This document shows, piece after piece, positions 36,238 through 45,665 of a stretch of DNA of 64,000 nt. The DNA comes from Heyndrickxia sporothermodurans (GTDB taxonomy: Bacteria; Bacillota; Bacilli; Bacillales; Bacillaceae_C), in NCBI GenBank assembly GCA_016756695.1, contig CP066701.1:1408001-1472000 (forward strand), read 5' to 3'. The notes under the pieces were generated by a model. That model had not been told where the DNA came from. It saw only the letters and a program-made list of their open reading frames with translations, and searched no databases. The first letter of the stretch is position 1; each line of letters begins with the position of its first letter. The position numbers were made by a program, and so were the translations under genes.

Positions 36238-37834
36238 GTTTAGCACCTGCCACTTCTAAAAGAGCCTCTTGGAATTCCTTCTCTGCCAGTTTCTTTTGTA
36301 AATCCGAAACATATTTTTCTAACATCCCTTGCTGAAAACGAAGTTTTGTTGTGTAAATGCTCTTATCATTATCAAGAGTATTTAATTCTTGTTCGACTCT
36401 TTCGAGCCTTGCTTCGTAAACAGGCAAGTGTCTTGCGGATGCTATGAATTCATGACAGCCCAAGCATACTCCATCTTGTTCGCAGGGTTCACCACGCATT
36501 GGGTGATGTAAACACATACCATGAGGTAATAGCTCAATCTTTAATGCTCTTCGCATTTTATCAACTTGATCAGTAGTAAGTCCTTTAAACGGATTTTCTT
36601 CGCCTTCCAATGATTCCAGTACGATTTTATTGGTCGTTGTGACTGGAATTTCACCTGATAAAATATCCTTGATAACCTCTTGTTTTTGTCCTTTGGTATG
36701 GTCATAAGTCTCAGTCATCATAATAGACTTATGATTCATCATTTCAGCTACATCGTGGAGTTTCATTCCACCTTTAAGGGCATAAGTCGCAAATATATGT
36801 CTGAAATAGTGTTGTGTAAGTTTTAAAAGATTTCCTTTTTCATCACGCAAATCATGCTTTTTAATAAAGGGATTCAATCTTTTTGCTGTCCAGTTAGAGT
36901 GACTCGCAATGGTGATTGGATCTTTTCTTCTGTTTGTATAAGTTAAGAAGAGATATGGTTCACCGAACTGCCTTATCAAAGGCTTTGAGTGTTTCTCTAA
37001 GGCTCTAATTGCTTCAACTACTATTTCATTCGCAGGTCTTGTTACCCGTTCTGGCGTTTTTTGTGTTTTCGAAGTCAGATAAGTTATTTGGTACTCACCA
37101 TTTATTACACTTAAACAGCCTTCTTGAATTAGTACAACTTCACTTATACGAAGACCTAACTGAGTGGAAAGAAGGATACTTGCAGAAGTAAGGACATCCT
37201 CACCCTTTTCAAGCTGTTCTCTTGCCGTTTTAATTAGGCTGTTAATAACTTCTTCTTCGGGTAGAACCTTGTTGGTTACACCAAACTTCGTACCCTCTTT
37301 AAGCGTTTTGTTATTAATGATTAATTCATTGTATATGCTGTTTATTTTGGTAGTGTTTGTCGGCACTTCCCAATCTCTTTGGCCGCCTCGAATTAACAAT
37401 TCTTTTACCACTTGTGCCGATTTTTTAATACTCATTGGACTAAGAGGTGTTCCTCTTTCACTAATGGCTTTAAGCAAGTATTGAAAGTATTCTCGGATCG
37501 TGTTGTCCGTAAAGTCTTGAAAAGACTCAATACTATGATTTTCATTTAAAAAGTCAATAAGTTGCTTAAAAGCTGAATGCTTCCGTTTCACTGAATTGAA
37601 ACCGTTCATGAGTAATTCCGAATGAATATACTTTTTAATCGTAATCTTGATAGATTCCCATTGACTAAAAGAAGTAAAGTCTATTCGAAATTTGGCATCA
37701 TTCCAATGTGGAGCTTCCACAAAGCCTTTAAAGTCCCAAATATCATCTGAGAATTTGTTATTGCCACAACGAGCTTCTTTTACAGATTTAGACGGTGTGT
37801 AGTCAACCAAAGGCAAGTTATTGTTTATTGTCAT
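36227..37834 (-). CDS. tyrosine recombinase, TnpB-like (third of the trio)
   Basis: A 535-residue tyrosine recombinase. The catalytic block reads HYFRHIFATYALKGG and NHKSIMMTETYDHTKG (R-H-[N]H-Y), with the upstream Arg in GLRISEV. A C-terminal cysteine cluster (GMCLHHPMRGEPCEQDG then CLGC) resembles the zinc-finger tail of Tn554 TnpB, followed by a coiled coil. It overlaps the gene before it by 4 bp (ATGA), showing coupling. Confidence 0.88.
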   Translation of the reverse strand: MTINNNLPLVDYTPSKSVKEARCGNNKFSDDIWDFKGFVEAPHWNDAKFRIDFTSFSQWESIKITIKKYIHSELLMNGFNSVKRKHSAFKQLIDFLNENHSIESFQDFTDNTIREYFQYLLKAISERGTPLSPMSIKKSAQVVKELLIRGGQRDWEVPTNTTKINSIYNELIINNKTLKEGTKFGVTNKVLPEEEVINSLIKTAREQLEKGEDVLTSASILLSTQLGLRISEVVLIQEGCLSVINGEYQITYLTSKTQKTPERVTRPANEIVVEAIRALEKHSKPLIRQFGEPYLFLTYTNRRKDPITIASHSNWTAKRLNPFIKKHDLRDEKGNLLKLTQHYFRHIFATYALKGGMKLHDVAEMMNHKSIMMTETYDHTKGQKQEVIKDILSGEIPVTTTNKIVLESLEGEENPFKGLTTDQVDKMRRALKIELLPHGMCLHHPMRGEPCEQDGVCLGCHEFIASARHLPVYEARLERVEQELNTLDNDKSIYTTKLRFQQGMLEKYVSDLQKKLAEKEFQEALLEVAGAKHDE

Positions 37835-39279
37835 TTGACCATCACCCCTTGTTGAAGGGCTTCTAAACGGCTGACAATCACTTCTAAAGCCTTCTCAGTC
37901 TCGTTTAAGAGGTAATCACTACCCATGAGGTCTTGTGCCATATATCGTTCCTTATCTGCCCTTATACGCCCCAAATGATCCTTATGAACTTCAAGGAATT
38001 CAGGAGTGGTAATAAACTTCGGGCAAAATAAACAAGCATTTGGCTTTTTACAATTTACAACCTTTTTGTTTATCGGTTTAGTACATACACCATCTGGAAG
38101 CTGTGCCATTAAGCGTTTTTCGGTATCAAGTTTTTTACCACTTTCATCTACAATGTCATCAACCTTACGTTCTACAAGTCCAATAAAACCAATCTTTTTA
38201 TACTCTTTCGTGAGTTTGTCATTTCGGACTTTGGCATATAGGCGAGTAGAGTGCATAGACTCATGCCCCAAATACTGCATAACCTCAAACGTACTAAGAC
38301 CGTTATTTAGAAGATCGGTTCCAATTTGATGACGGAATTGGTGAAACGTTATTACCGCCAAATCACCGTTGCTATCCCGAATATCAAACCGTTTAATAAA
38401 CTTATCTCTCAACCAATCCCTTGCAGTTACTTGTCTCAAAGGCTTGTATTTCTTGTTTATAGGTTGAAAATAATAAAATAATTTGTCGGTCTTCAATTCA
38501 GAACGAAGTTCTTCCGTAGCTTGAATTAACATTTTAATTGCTACCGAAACCTCTTTGCTAACAGGAATAAACCTTTCGGTCTCATTTTTGGAACTAACTA
38601 CTTCCAGAAGATATTTCTTCAATAAGTCTCTTCTTAAACAGTCTTTATTTAAGTTTAAAGCCTCTGTTAAACGTACTCCTGTATGTCTAACGACAGTAAC
38701 TAAAGTCCAAAGAACAACATCATTTAAGCATTCTAAAGTTGGCTGTAATGTTGATTTCATTTGGCGAAGTGAAGAATCAATCGAATCCATTACATTGTCA
38801 TCAATAAGCATACTTTTCAACGAGTCCTCTGTTTGTAAAGTACGTTGTTCAGTTCCATCAAACACTTCGTAAAGTGGAAATCCACCCCACTCAAAGAGTT
38901 GACCATGCTTAATATGATGTTTCAATGAAGCTAACGATATAGCTCTCGTTTGCGGTTTATTTACATTTGCTAATAGGTAGTGAATAAACCCTTCTACAAT
39001 ATCAAATGTAAGTTCCTCAAACGTATCAAGAACAATATCATAACCCTCTAAATACTCAAAGAATACCTCTAACGAATAGTTGTATCTGTGTAATGTTGAG
39101 AGTTTAAGCCTACCAATTGTAATCGACTCTTTTGTAATCTTCTTAATCGTTTCCTTAAACCATTCATTCGGTAAAAAATCAAACCGAAATGTGTAAGGAG
39201 ACAAATCCTCACTTGCAGGAAATACCCAAGTGTCTTTACTCATATCAATAAGAGGAAGTACATTAGTCAAGTAGCTCAC
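37831..39279 (-). CDS. tyrosine recombinase, TnpB-like (second of the trio)
   Basis: A 482-residue tyrosine recombinase. The catalytic residues are visible: Arg in HTGVRLTEAL, HQFRHQIGTDLLNNG and LGHESMHSTRLYAKV. It also has the Cys-rich C-terminal segment (GVCTKPINKKVVNC, CLFCPKFI). The start is GTG at 39279 or, with better ribosome-site spacing, TTG at 39270. It overlaps both neighbouring recombinase genes. Confidence 0.88.
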   Translation of the reverse strand: MSYLTNVLPLIDMSKDTWVFPASEDLSPYTFRFDFLPNEWFKETIKKITKESITIGRLKLSTLHRYNYSLEVFFEYLEGYDIVLDTFEELTFDIVEGFIHYLLANVNKPQTRAISLASLKHHIKHGQLFEWGGFPLYEVFDGTEQRTLQTEDSLKSMLIDDNVMDSIDSSLRQMKSTLQPTLECLNDVVLWTLVTVVRHTGVRLTEALNLNKDCLRRDLLKKYLLEVVSSKNETERFIPVSKEVSVAIKMLIQATEELRSELKTDKLFYYFQPINKKYKPLRQVTARDWLRDKFIKRFDIRDSNGDLAVITFHQFRHQIGTDLLNNGLSTFEVMQYLGHESMHSTRLYAKVRNDKLTKEYKKIGFIGLVERKVDDIVDESGKKLDTEKRLMAQLPDGVCTKPINKKVVNCKKPNACLFCPKFITTPEFLEVHKDHLGRIRADKERYMAQDLMGSDYLLNETEKALEVIVSRLEALQQGVMVK

Positions 39280-40387
39280 CCCTCTTACTTTCTAAATAAC
39301 GCTCATGAGCCATTGCTAATGTCTTAACAGAAGGCTTTGCGTATTTAGCTGTAGTAGCGATGCTCTGATGTCCTAATCGTTCTCTTATGACATTTACATC
39401 CACTCCAATATCCTGTAATTCGGAAGCGTGTGTATGTCTCAAAGAATGTGGTGTTAAACGGAAGTATTCAATTCCACTTTCCTCTTGAATTTCATTTAAC
39501 ACATCTTCCACCGAGGTTCTACCAATCGGTTCTCCTAAATTACTCGTAGAGTGTGACACAAAGATATAATCAATATCATCTTTTTGAGGGCGATGGAATA
39601 GAACATAATCCTCTAACGCCTGTAACAATTTCCATGACACAGGTATGGTTCTTTCGCCTGATTTCAATTGCCTATCAAGGGGTTCATTTTCCCTCTCAAT
39701 TAGATAAATATTACCTGTTTTCTCTGTTGGATCAGGATAGTCATAATCACTAATTCTAAGGTGTAATAGCTCAGACACCCTAAATCCCGTTTCATATAAC
39801 ACTCGAAACATCAGCTTGTTCCGAAACATTAAAGATTCGTTTTTCCCCCAAAGCATATCAACAGCTTGGTAATACTTCTGCACCGTATTAGAATATAGTC
39901 TCTTTCTGTCACTTTTCTTTTTTAACTTTCTTCTAAAGTAACTTTGAAGACCTTTATCCCAATTCTTCGTTACATGACGTAAATAACCTCTGTTCTGATG
40001 TGGTGCATAGCCTCTTACTTTGACTAATGGTGATTCTTCTACAAATCCCCCAATAGCTTCAAAGTGTCTGAAAAACGAGCTTAATGTTGCCAAGTATCTA
40101 TTAAGCGTTGCAGGGGCAACTCTCCCACTTGGTTTTCTGCTGTCGATGTATTCAATGAAACTGGTTATGGATGATGGCTTCACTTCATAGAACTTTAACC
40201 CTTCCCGTTCAAGCCATAGATAGAAGATCTTCAAATCATCTAAATAACTTTTTACCGTATTGGGTGACAATCCTTTGCTTTCCAGAGTATTCGTAAAATC
40301 TAAAACCTCTGAAATAATCCTCATGTTAGAATCCACTAACACAAAGGATGACAGGGTTTTTTCAACCTTCAAGGCACTCCCCTCCAC
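39263..40387 (-). CDS. tyrosine recombinase, TnpA-like (first of the trio)
   Basis: A 374-residue integrase close to Tn554 TnpA in size. It has an N-terminal SAM-like DNA-binding domain (GLSPNTVKSYLDDLKIFYLW) and a catalytic domain with Arg in ETGFRVSELLHLR, HSLRHTHASEL and LGHQSIATTAKYAKP. All five catalytic residues appear present. A TTG at 40372 behind GGAGGGG is the best start; the frame extends to 40387. First gene of the element's operon. Confidence 0.88.
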   Translation of the reverse strand: MEGSALKVEKTLSSFVLVDSNMRIISEVLDFTNTLESKGLSPNTVKSYLDDLKIFYLWLEREGLKFYEVKPSSITSFIEYIDSRKPSGRVAPATLNRYLATLSSFFRHFEAIGGFVEESPLVKVRGYAPHQNRGYLRHVTKNWDKGLQSYFRRKLKKKSDRKRLYSNTVQKYYQAVDMLWGKNESLMFRNKLMFRVLYETGFRVSELLHLRISDYDYPDPTEKTGNIYLIERENEPLDRQLKSGERTIPVSWKLLQALEDYVLFHRPQKDDIDYIFVSHSTSNLGEPIGRTSVEDVLNEIQEESGIEYFRLTPHSLRHTHASELQDIGVDVNVIRERLGHQSIATTAKYAKPSVKTLAMAHERYLESKRGELLD

Positions 40388-40626
40388 TCAAAGGAGAAAG
40401 GCAAATAGCCTCCTCCATATCAGAATTACACATTACACACAGTATAACACATAATCCCCTTGAGTAGTGAGAGTTTTCAATAGATTACACACAAGGAATT
40501 AAAGGTATAAATAATCCCCTAAATCCTTTGGAATACCTTTTAAAGATTACACACTGTTAAATAGACACAACCCCTTGATAGATAAGGTGTTTAATGTAGT
40601 TTACACATTACACACACTTACACTTC

Positions 40627-41130
40627 TCAAAATGGAAGATCATCATCTGAGATGTCAATCGGTTGACCATCATTTGAAAATGGATCTTCATCTACTCGTG
40701 TATATCCTTGGTTTCGTTGATTCTGATTTTGGTTGAATGGTGTGTTTTGATTTCCTTGACCACCGCCATAAAAATCATTGTTGCCGCCACGATTAGGGTT
40801 AGCATTAGCATTTCTTGGTTCTAGGAATTGAACACTTTCTGCCACTACTTCAGTAACATATACGCGTTTTCCATCTTGTCCTTCATAATTACGAGTTTGC
40901 AAACGACCGTCAACACCTGCTAGACTTCCCTTTTTCAAGAAGTTCGCAACGTTTTCCGCCGGTTTACGCCATACTACACAATTAATAAAGTCTGCTTCCC
41001 TTTCACCTTGTTGATTCGTAAACGTACGATTCACAGCAAGAGTAAAAGTGGCAACAGCAACCCCACTTGGAGTATATCGTAAGTCTGGATCTTTCGTTAA
41101 TCGACCTACTAATACGACTCGGTTCATCAT
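40627..41130 (-). CDS. ssb: single-stranded DNA-binding protein
   Basis: A 167-residue SSB with the OB fold ([36 protein letters not shown]), a Gly/Asn/Gln-rich linker and the acidic tip DISDDDLPF that recruits repair and replication proteins. Start at the ATG at 41130; the frame extends a few codons upstream without a proper ribosome site. Cotranscribed with rpsF. Its natural downstream partner rpsR is displaced by the recombinase element. Confidence 0.97.
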   Translation of the reverse strand: MMNRVVLVGRLTKDPDLRYTPSGVAVATFTLAVNRTFTNQQGEREADFINCVVWRKPAENVANFLKKGSLAGVDGRLQTRNYEGQDGKRVYVTEVVAESVQFLEPRNANANPNRGGNNDFYGGGQGNQNTPFNQNQNQRNQGYTRVDEDPFSNDGQPIDISDDDLPF

Positions 41131-41194
41131 CAGAATCAACCCCTTCCTTTTTAAAAACTATGTTCCACGTGAAACATAGCTATCATTTATATAA

Positions 41195-41482
41195 TTACTC
41201 TTCTTCTTTAATGACGATGTGACGGATAATGTCGCCACTGATCTTAGCAAGACGGTCAAATTCTTGAACCGCTTCTGGGTTAGCATTTACAGTTACGAGA
41301 CGGTAAAAACCATCACGGAAGTCTTCGATTTCATACGCAAGACGACGCTTACCCCAGTCTTTAGATTCGATGATTTCCGCACCTTGAGTTGTTAAAACGT
41401 TATCGAAACGTTCAACGAGAGCTTTTTTAGCTTCATCCTCAATATTTGGACGGATAATGTACATAATTTCGTACTTTTTCAT
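41195..41482 (-). CDS. rpsF: 30S ribosomal protein S6
   Basis: A 95-residue S6 ([37 protein letters not shown]) that dimerises with S18 on the 30S platform. Strong AAGGAGGTGAC ribosome site. First gene of the operon. A GGGCCGC-containing hairpin lies just upstream and could be the S6:S18 autoregulatory leader, but I could not confirm its fold. Confidence 0.97.
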   Translation of the reverse strand: MKKYEIMYIIRPNIEDEAKKALVERFDNVLTTQGAEIIESKDWGKRRLAYEIEDFRDGFYRLVTVNANPEAVQEFDRLAKISGDIIRHIVIKEEE

Positions 41483-41708
41483 CTTTCTGTCACCTCCTTA
41501 TGGACTATGCGGCCCTTTTAATAAGGGCAAGGAGCAATGTTTAATATACGTTCATTACTCACAAGTAGTAATTATAGCACATCAACTAGCCATGTGCAAC
41601 GGATGTCCAATCTTTTATATCAATCTTGTTTCAATTATCATAACACAAACATTTGTTCGCGTAAAGTGTTTATCATACTTTTCCTTTGAAAATATCTTTT
41701 ACAAAAAA

Positions 41709-41732
41709 AGGCAGTGCAAAAAGCACCACCTT
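41709..41732 (-). terminator. ychF terminator
   Basis: GGTGGTGC pairs with GCACTGCC (one mismatch) around a T-rich loop and is followed by T7 on the minus strand. Confidence 0.8.
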
Positions 41733-41744
41733 ACTTTTTTATTC

Positions 41745-42845
41745 TTACACATTAAATCTAAAATGCATAACATCTCCATCTTGTACAAGGTATTCTTTTC
41801 CTTCTAGACGAACCTTTCCAGCCTCTTTTGCTGCAGTCATTGAGCCGCCAGCAATTAGATCGTCAAATGAAACTGTTTCCGCACGAATGAAACCTTTTTC
41901 AAAATCAGTATGAATAATACCCGCACATTGTGGTGCCTTCATTCCTTTTTTAAATGTCCAGGCACGAACTTCTTGGACTCCGGCTGTAAAATAAGTCGCC
42001 AATCCAAGTAAGCTATAAGCAGCTTTAATTAATTGGTCCAACCCTGATTCTTCAATTCCTAGCTCTGAAAGGAACATTTCCTTTTCATCATCGTCTAATT
42101 CAGCAATCTCCTCTTCAATTTTTGCACAAATGACTATTACTTCTGCACCTTCATTAGCTGCATAGTCACGTACCTTTTGAAGATTTTTATTACTAGAAGG
42201 ATCCGCAACCTCATCTTCTCCGACATTAGCAACATAAAGAATTGGTTTGCTCGTTAACAAATGAAGGCCTTTTACAAGTTTTAATTGCTCATCCGTAAAT
42301 TCAACTGAACGAGCAGGTTTGTCCGATTCAAGTGCCTCTTTTAATTTAGTTAGCACTTCAAACTCTGCCACAGCTTCTTTATCCTTTTGCTTTGCCAATT
42401 TTTCAACACGAACAATTCGTTTGTCTACTGTCTCTAAATCAGCTAAAACCAGTTCTAAGTTAATTGTTTCAATATCATCAATCGGATCGACTTTTCCGGA
42501 TACGTGTGTAATATTTCCGTCCTCAAAGCAGCGAACAACATGACAAATAGCGTCTACTTGACGAATATGAGAAAGAAATTTATTTCCTAGTCCTTCTCCT
42601 TTACTTGCACCTTTTACAATTCCCGCGATATCAGTAAATTCAAATGCTGTTGGAACAGTTTTCTTTGGTTGAACGAGTTCTGTTAATTTATTTAAACGTT
42701 CATCTGGAACTTCTACGATCCCTACGTTTGGGTCAATTGTACAGAATGGATAGTTGGCAGATTCTGCTCCAGCTTTCGTAATTGCATTAAATAAAGTAGA
42801 CTTACCGACATTTGGCAATCCTACGATCCCTGCTGTTAGTGCCAT
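41745..42845 (-). CDS. ychF: redox-regulated ATPase YchF (Obg family)
   Basis: A 366-residue OBG-HflX family ATPase. G1 is GLPNVGKSTLF, G3 DIAGIVKGAS, and the G4 region (YVANVGEDE) has the variant that favours ATP over GTP. A C-terminal TGS domain (RAWTFKKGMKAPQCAGIIHT) follows. It binds the ribosome and affects translation under stress. Known as YyaF in B. subtilis at this position. Single gene with own terminator. Confidence 0.96.
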   Translation of the reverse strand: MALTAGIVGLPNVGKSTLFNAITKAGAESANYPFCTIDPNVGIVEVPDERLNKLTELVQPKKTVPTAFEFTDIAGIVKGASKGEGLGNKFLSHIRQVDAICHVVRCFEDGNITHVSGKVDPIDDIETINLELVLADLETVDKRIVRVEKLAKQKDKEAVAEFEVLTKLKEALESDKPARSVEFTDEQLKLVKGLHLLTSKPILYVANVGEDEVADPSSNKNLQKVRDYAANEGAEVIVICAKIEEEIAELDDDEKEMFLSELGIEESGLDQLIKAAYSLLGLATYFTAGVQEVRAWTFKKGMKAPQCAGIIHTDFEKGFIRAETVSFDDLIAGGSMTAAKEAGKVRLEGKEYLVQDGDVMHFRFNV

Positions 42846-42970
42846 TATGGGTCACTCCTCTTGAAAGAATATCTATATTATTAGATTGAATTTATCGTTT
42901 CTGCATACCTTTCACAATTATATGGATTATCCTAAAAAAGCGCAAGCATCATAGAATGTCCCATAGAAAA

Positions 42971-42998
42971 AAGCATGAATCTATTCTTCATGCTTTAC
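42971..42998 (-). terminator. DUF951 gene terminator
   Basis: AAGCATGAA / TTCATGCTT stem overlapping the end of the DUF951 gene, with T6 after it on the minus strand. Confidence 0.75.
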
Positions 42999-43181
42999 TA
43001 ATACTTTCTTCATTTTTCTAGAAAATTCCCTTCTAGGGATCATCACACTATGTCCGCATCCTTCACATTTAATACGGATATCCATTCCCATTCGAATGAT
43101 TTTCCATCGGTTTGTTCCGCACGGATGCTGCTTTTTCATTTCGACAACATCATTAAGTCCAAATTCCTTTGGTTCCATCAT
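42981..43181 (-). CDS. yyzM: DUF951 protein (YyzM)
   Basis: A 66-residue DUF951 protein: FGLNDVVEMKKQHPCGTNRW, IRIKCEGCGHSVMIPR. The Cys residues in HPCG and CEGCGH may bind zinc. Conserved next to the mechanosensitive channel gene and ychF in Bacilli; function unknown. Its start directly abuts the upstream channel gene's stop. Confidence 0.9.
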   Translation of the reverse strand: MMEPKEFGLNDVVEMKKQHPCGTNRWKIIRMGMDIRIKCEGCGHSVMIPRREFSRKMKKVLVKHEE

Positions 43182-44072
43182 TTACTCTCCCCTTACTTCT
43201 TCATTATTTCGTGAATACATGACAAGCTTCGGAAACGGAGCATGAATCCCATGCTGATCGAGAGTCTGTTTGACTTCCTTTCTAATCGCTCTAGCTATAT
43301 ACCAGTGCATCATTGGGACCGTTTCGGCTATTATCCTTAATTGTATATCAGAAGTTCCTAATTTTTGAACACCGAGCAATTCCGGTTTATTAATGATTTC
43401 TTCATACTTATCTTGAAGTCCTTCCAGTAACTCTTCGATAATTTCTTCCGCTCTTTCAATGTTTTGTTCATAAGGAATATTAATATCAACAACAGAAATA
43501 CTGTTATTGATCGAGTAATTTGTAACTTCGGTTATATTTCCGTTTGGAAGAATATGAACTTCCCCTGTCCAGCTTTTGATCTTTGTCGTTCGTAATCCAA
43601 TTTCATCAACGGTTCCCATAAACTTACCAACACCAACATAATCCCCAACCGAAAACTGATCTTCAAAAATAATGAAAAAACCGGAGATAATGTCTCGCAC
43701 CAGACTTTGAGCACCAAATCCAACTGCTAAACCAACGATTCCTGCTCCCGCTAACAATCCTTTTACATCAATATTTAATGAAGATAGAATTGTTATTAAG
43801 GCAATAAAATAAATCAAATAGGTTAAAACATTTTCCAAAAGCTTTAAAAGTGTGTTCTCCCTTCGCTCCGATACTCGTATTGGCGATTTAGCCCTTACTT
43901 TAAACACGTTTCGTATCGTTGCTCTTCCTATTCTAATCACAATAGATGCAACTACGAGAATAATAAATATTTTTAGAATCAATTCTCCTAAATGTATCCA
44001 CAGTTCTCGATCAAACAACTCTCCTGCAACTTTTTCAGTGGATTTTTCCAATGAATTCAATTCAAACACCAA
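43182..44072 (-). CDS. small-conductance mechanosensitive channel, MscS family
   Basis: A 296-residue MscS-type channel. It has membrane helices near residues 25-45, 80-100 and the pore helix (GLLAGAGIVGLAVGFGAQSLV) with the usual Gly/Ala packing, then the beta domain (GDYVGVGKFMGTVDEIGLRTT) and the C-terminal cage domain. It releases solutes on hypo-osmotic shock. The start is probably GTG or TTG near 44069-44072. Cotranscribed with yyzM. Confidence 0.92.
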   Translation of the reverse strand: MVFELNSLEKSTEKVAGELFDRELWIHLGELILKIFIILVVASIVIRIGRATIRNVFKVRAKSPIRVSERRENTLLKLLENVLTYLIYFIALITILSSLNIDVKGLLAGAGIVGLAVGFGAQSLVRDIISGFFIIFEDQFSVGDYVGVGKFMGTVDEIGLRTTKIKSWTGEVHILPNGNITEVTNYSINNSISVVDINIPYEQNIERAEEIIEELLEGLQDKYEEIINKPELLGVQKLGTSDIQLRIIAETVPMMHWYIARAIRKEVKQTLDQHGIHAPFPKLVMYSRNNEEVRGE

Positions 44073-44230
44073 CCTAAAAAAGATTCGATTCTAAAAAAAT
44101 AGCATAAAAAGACATGCAGATAAACTAATAATCATAATAATTTTTTATTTTCCCCAAAACCTCTTCCTTTATGTATAGAAAAATAATTTCCTCCGTATAC
44201 TGTTAATACTATTAACGAGGAGTGGACGAA

Positions 44231-44851
44231 ATGAAACTAGGGAAAAGGTTTTTTGAACAAAAAGTGGATGAAAGAAAAATCCCTCATGATGAACCGCTTG
44301 CAAAAGAAATCATCTCAACGCAAATTTTATCAATGCTTCCGATAAAAGACGATCAGCCTGTTATCATTGTCTGCATTGGAACAGACCGTTCCACTGGTGA
44401 TTCATTAGGACCACTCACCGGAACATTTCTTCAAGAAAAAGGGCCATCTATATTTTCAGTTTATGGGACATTAGATGATCCAATCCATGCCGTCAATTTA
44501 GAAGAAAAATTAAAAGCCATCCATGAAATGCATGAAAATCCATTCATTATTGCTATCGATGCATGTCTTGGAAAATTGAAAAGTGTCGGCATGATTCAAA
44601 TTATGGATGGACCTGTAAAACCCGGAGCTGGAGTCAAAAAAGAATTACCGAGTGTCGGAGATATGCATATTACCGGGATCGTTAATGTTAGCGGCTTCAT
44701 GGAATTCTTTGTTCTGCAAAATACACGATTAAATTTAGTCGTCAAAATGGCAAAGACAATTGCAGGAGGCATCTACCGTGCAAGTCGTGCCTACCAACAA
44801 CCTCATATCCATGAACTAGATTGGGATAATAATCATGAACGGACAATCTAA
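44231..44851 (+). CDS. yyaC: spore protease-like YyaC
   Basis: A 206-residue YyaC, a germination-protease-like fold found only in spore formers and conserved next to the parAB locus. It shows VCIGTDRSTGDSLGPLTG, IDACLGKLKSVG and a GDMHITGIVNVSGFME stretch, the core of the GPR-like fold. I start it at the ATG at 44231 behind GAGGAGTG; a GTG at 44222 is too close to the ribosome site. The only plus-strand core gene on the left arm here. A weak hairpin (44857-44879) follows. Confidence 0.93.
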   Translation: MKLGKRFFEQKVDERKIPHDEPLAKEIISTQILSMLPIKDDQPVIIVCIGTDRSTGDSLGPLTGTFLQEKGPSIFSVYGTLDDPIHAVNLEEKLKAIHEMHENPFIIAIDACLGKLKSVGMIQIMDGPVKPGAGVKKELPSVGDMHITGIVNVSGFMEFFVLQNTRLNLVVKMAKTIAGGIYRASRAYQQPHIHELDWDNNHERTI

Positions 44852-44900
44852 CTAAACAGGGAAAGTTAACCTTTCCCTGCCAACTCAAATACTACAAAAT

Positions 44901-45617
44901 TTAAATAAAGAGATTTTTATAAAAATAAATAACTGTAACAATAATAGCAACTACCAAAATTCCCGGAAGCAAATTTGCCACCCGAATCTTCGTTATCCCC
45001 GCGATATTTAAACCTATCGCAACGATCATAATCCCACCAGTCGACGTCATTTCGACAATAAAGGAATTCATTAGCGCATCTGGAATAACCCGATCAATTT
45101 GCGTTGCAAAAATAGCGATAAGCCCTTGATAAAGAAACACCGGAATGGCTGAAAAAATGACACCAATCCCTAATGTTGTGGTTAAAATTAAGGCTGTAAA
45201 CCCATCAATAATTGCCTTTGTATATAATACATTATGATCCCCACGTATCCCGCTATCCAATGCACCGATAATTGCCATTGCTCCAATGACGAATATTAGT
45301 GTTGCTGTAACAAAACCTTCAGAGATATTCCCTTGTTCATTTGAACCAACCCTTTTTTCCAGCCAGTTCCCAAGTTTATTTAATTTCTCCTCTATCATCG
45401 TCATTTCACCAATGACAGCGCCAAATACTAAACTCAAAATAACTATTAAAAAATGCTCGCTTTTTAACCCCATTTGCAGTCCTAAAACAATAACTGCAAG
45501 TCCAATGGCATACATAATTGTTCCTTTTACTCTTTCAGGAATTTTATGTAAAAGTTTACCAAGTAGAGATCCGATAACGATGCAAATTCCATTTACAATA
45601 GTTCCTAAAAGTACCAT
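44901..45617 (-). CDS. DUF554 membrane protein (YdfK/YqgA type)
   Basis: A 238-residue multi-pass membrane protein of DUF554 with about six hydrophobic segments, conserved GTIVNGICIVIGSLLGKLL start and GALDSGIRGDHNVLYTKAIID. The function is unknown, possibly transport. Start at the ATG at 45617 behind AGGTGG. Found beside spo0J in several Bacilli. Confidence 0.9.
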   Translation of the reverse strand: MVLLGTIVNGICIVIGSLLGKLLHKIPERVKGTIMYAIGLAVIVLGLQMGLKSEHFLIVILSLVFGAVIGEMTMIEEKLNKLGNWLEKRVGSNEQGNISEGFVTATLIFVIGAMAIIGALDSGIRGDHNVLYTKAIIDGFTALILTTTLGIGVIFSAIPVFLYQGLIAIFATQIDRVIPDALMNSFIVEMTSTGGIMIVAIGLNIAGITKIRVANLLPGILVVAIIVTVIYFYKNLFI

Positions 45618-45665
45618 AGATCCACCTGCCATATGAAAAAATAAACCATCTACATAGATGGCCTA

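Larger units (their letters stand above)
35291..40554 (-). mobile_element. recombinase-trio / Tn554-like element between ssb and rpsR
   Basis: About 5.3 kb holding three overlapping tyrosine recombinases, a coiled-coil TnpC-like protein and a small membrane protein. Long imperfect terminal inverted repeats are visible. The left end (35291-35352) has GTGTGTAATCTTT, GGTATTCCAAAGG and GTGTGTAATCTAT; the right end (40491-40554) has the complements AGATTACACAC, CCTTTGGAATACC and AAAGATTACACAC in matching order. Further TTACACA motifs lie at 40425-40440 and 40600-40620, so the exact right border may be nearer ssb. No target duplication is evident, as expected for Tn554-type elements. Confidence 0.85.

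Noticed and set aside
41483..41540. S6:S18 autoregulatory leader upstream of rpsF
   Set aside because: A GGGCCGC hairpin is present, but I could not verify the specific bulged-CCG fold, so it is mentioned only with rpsF.
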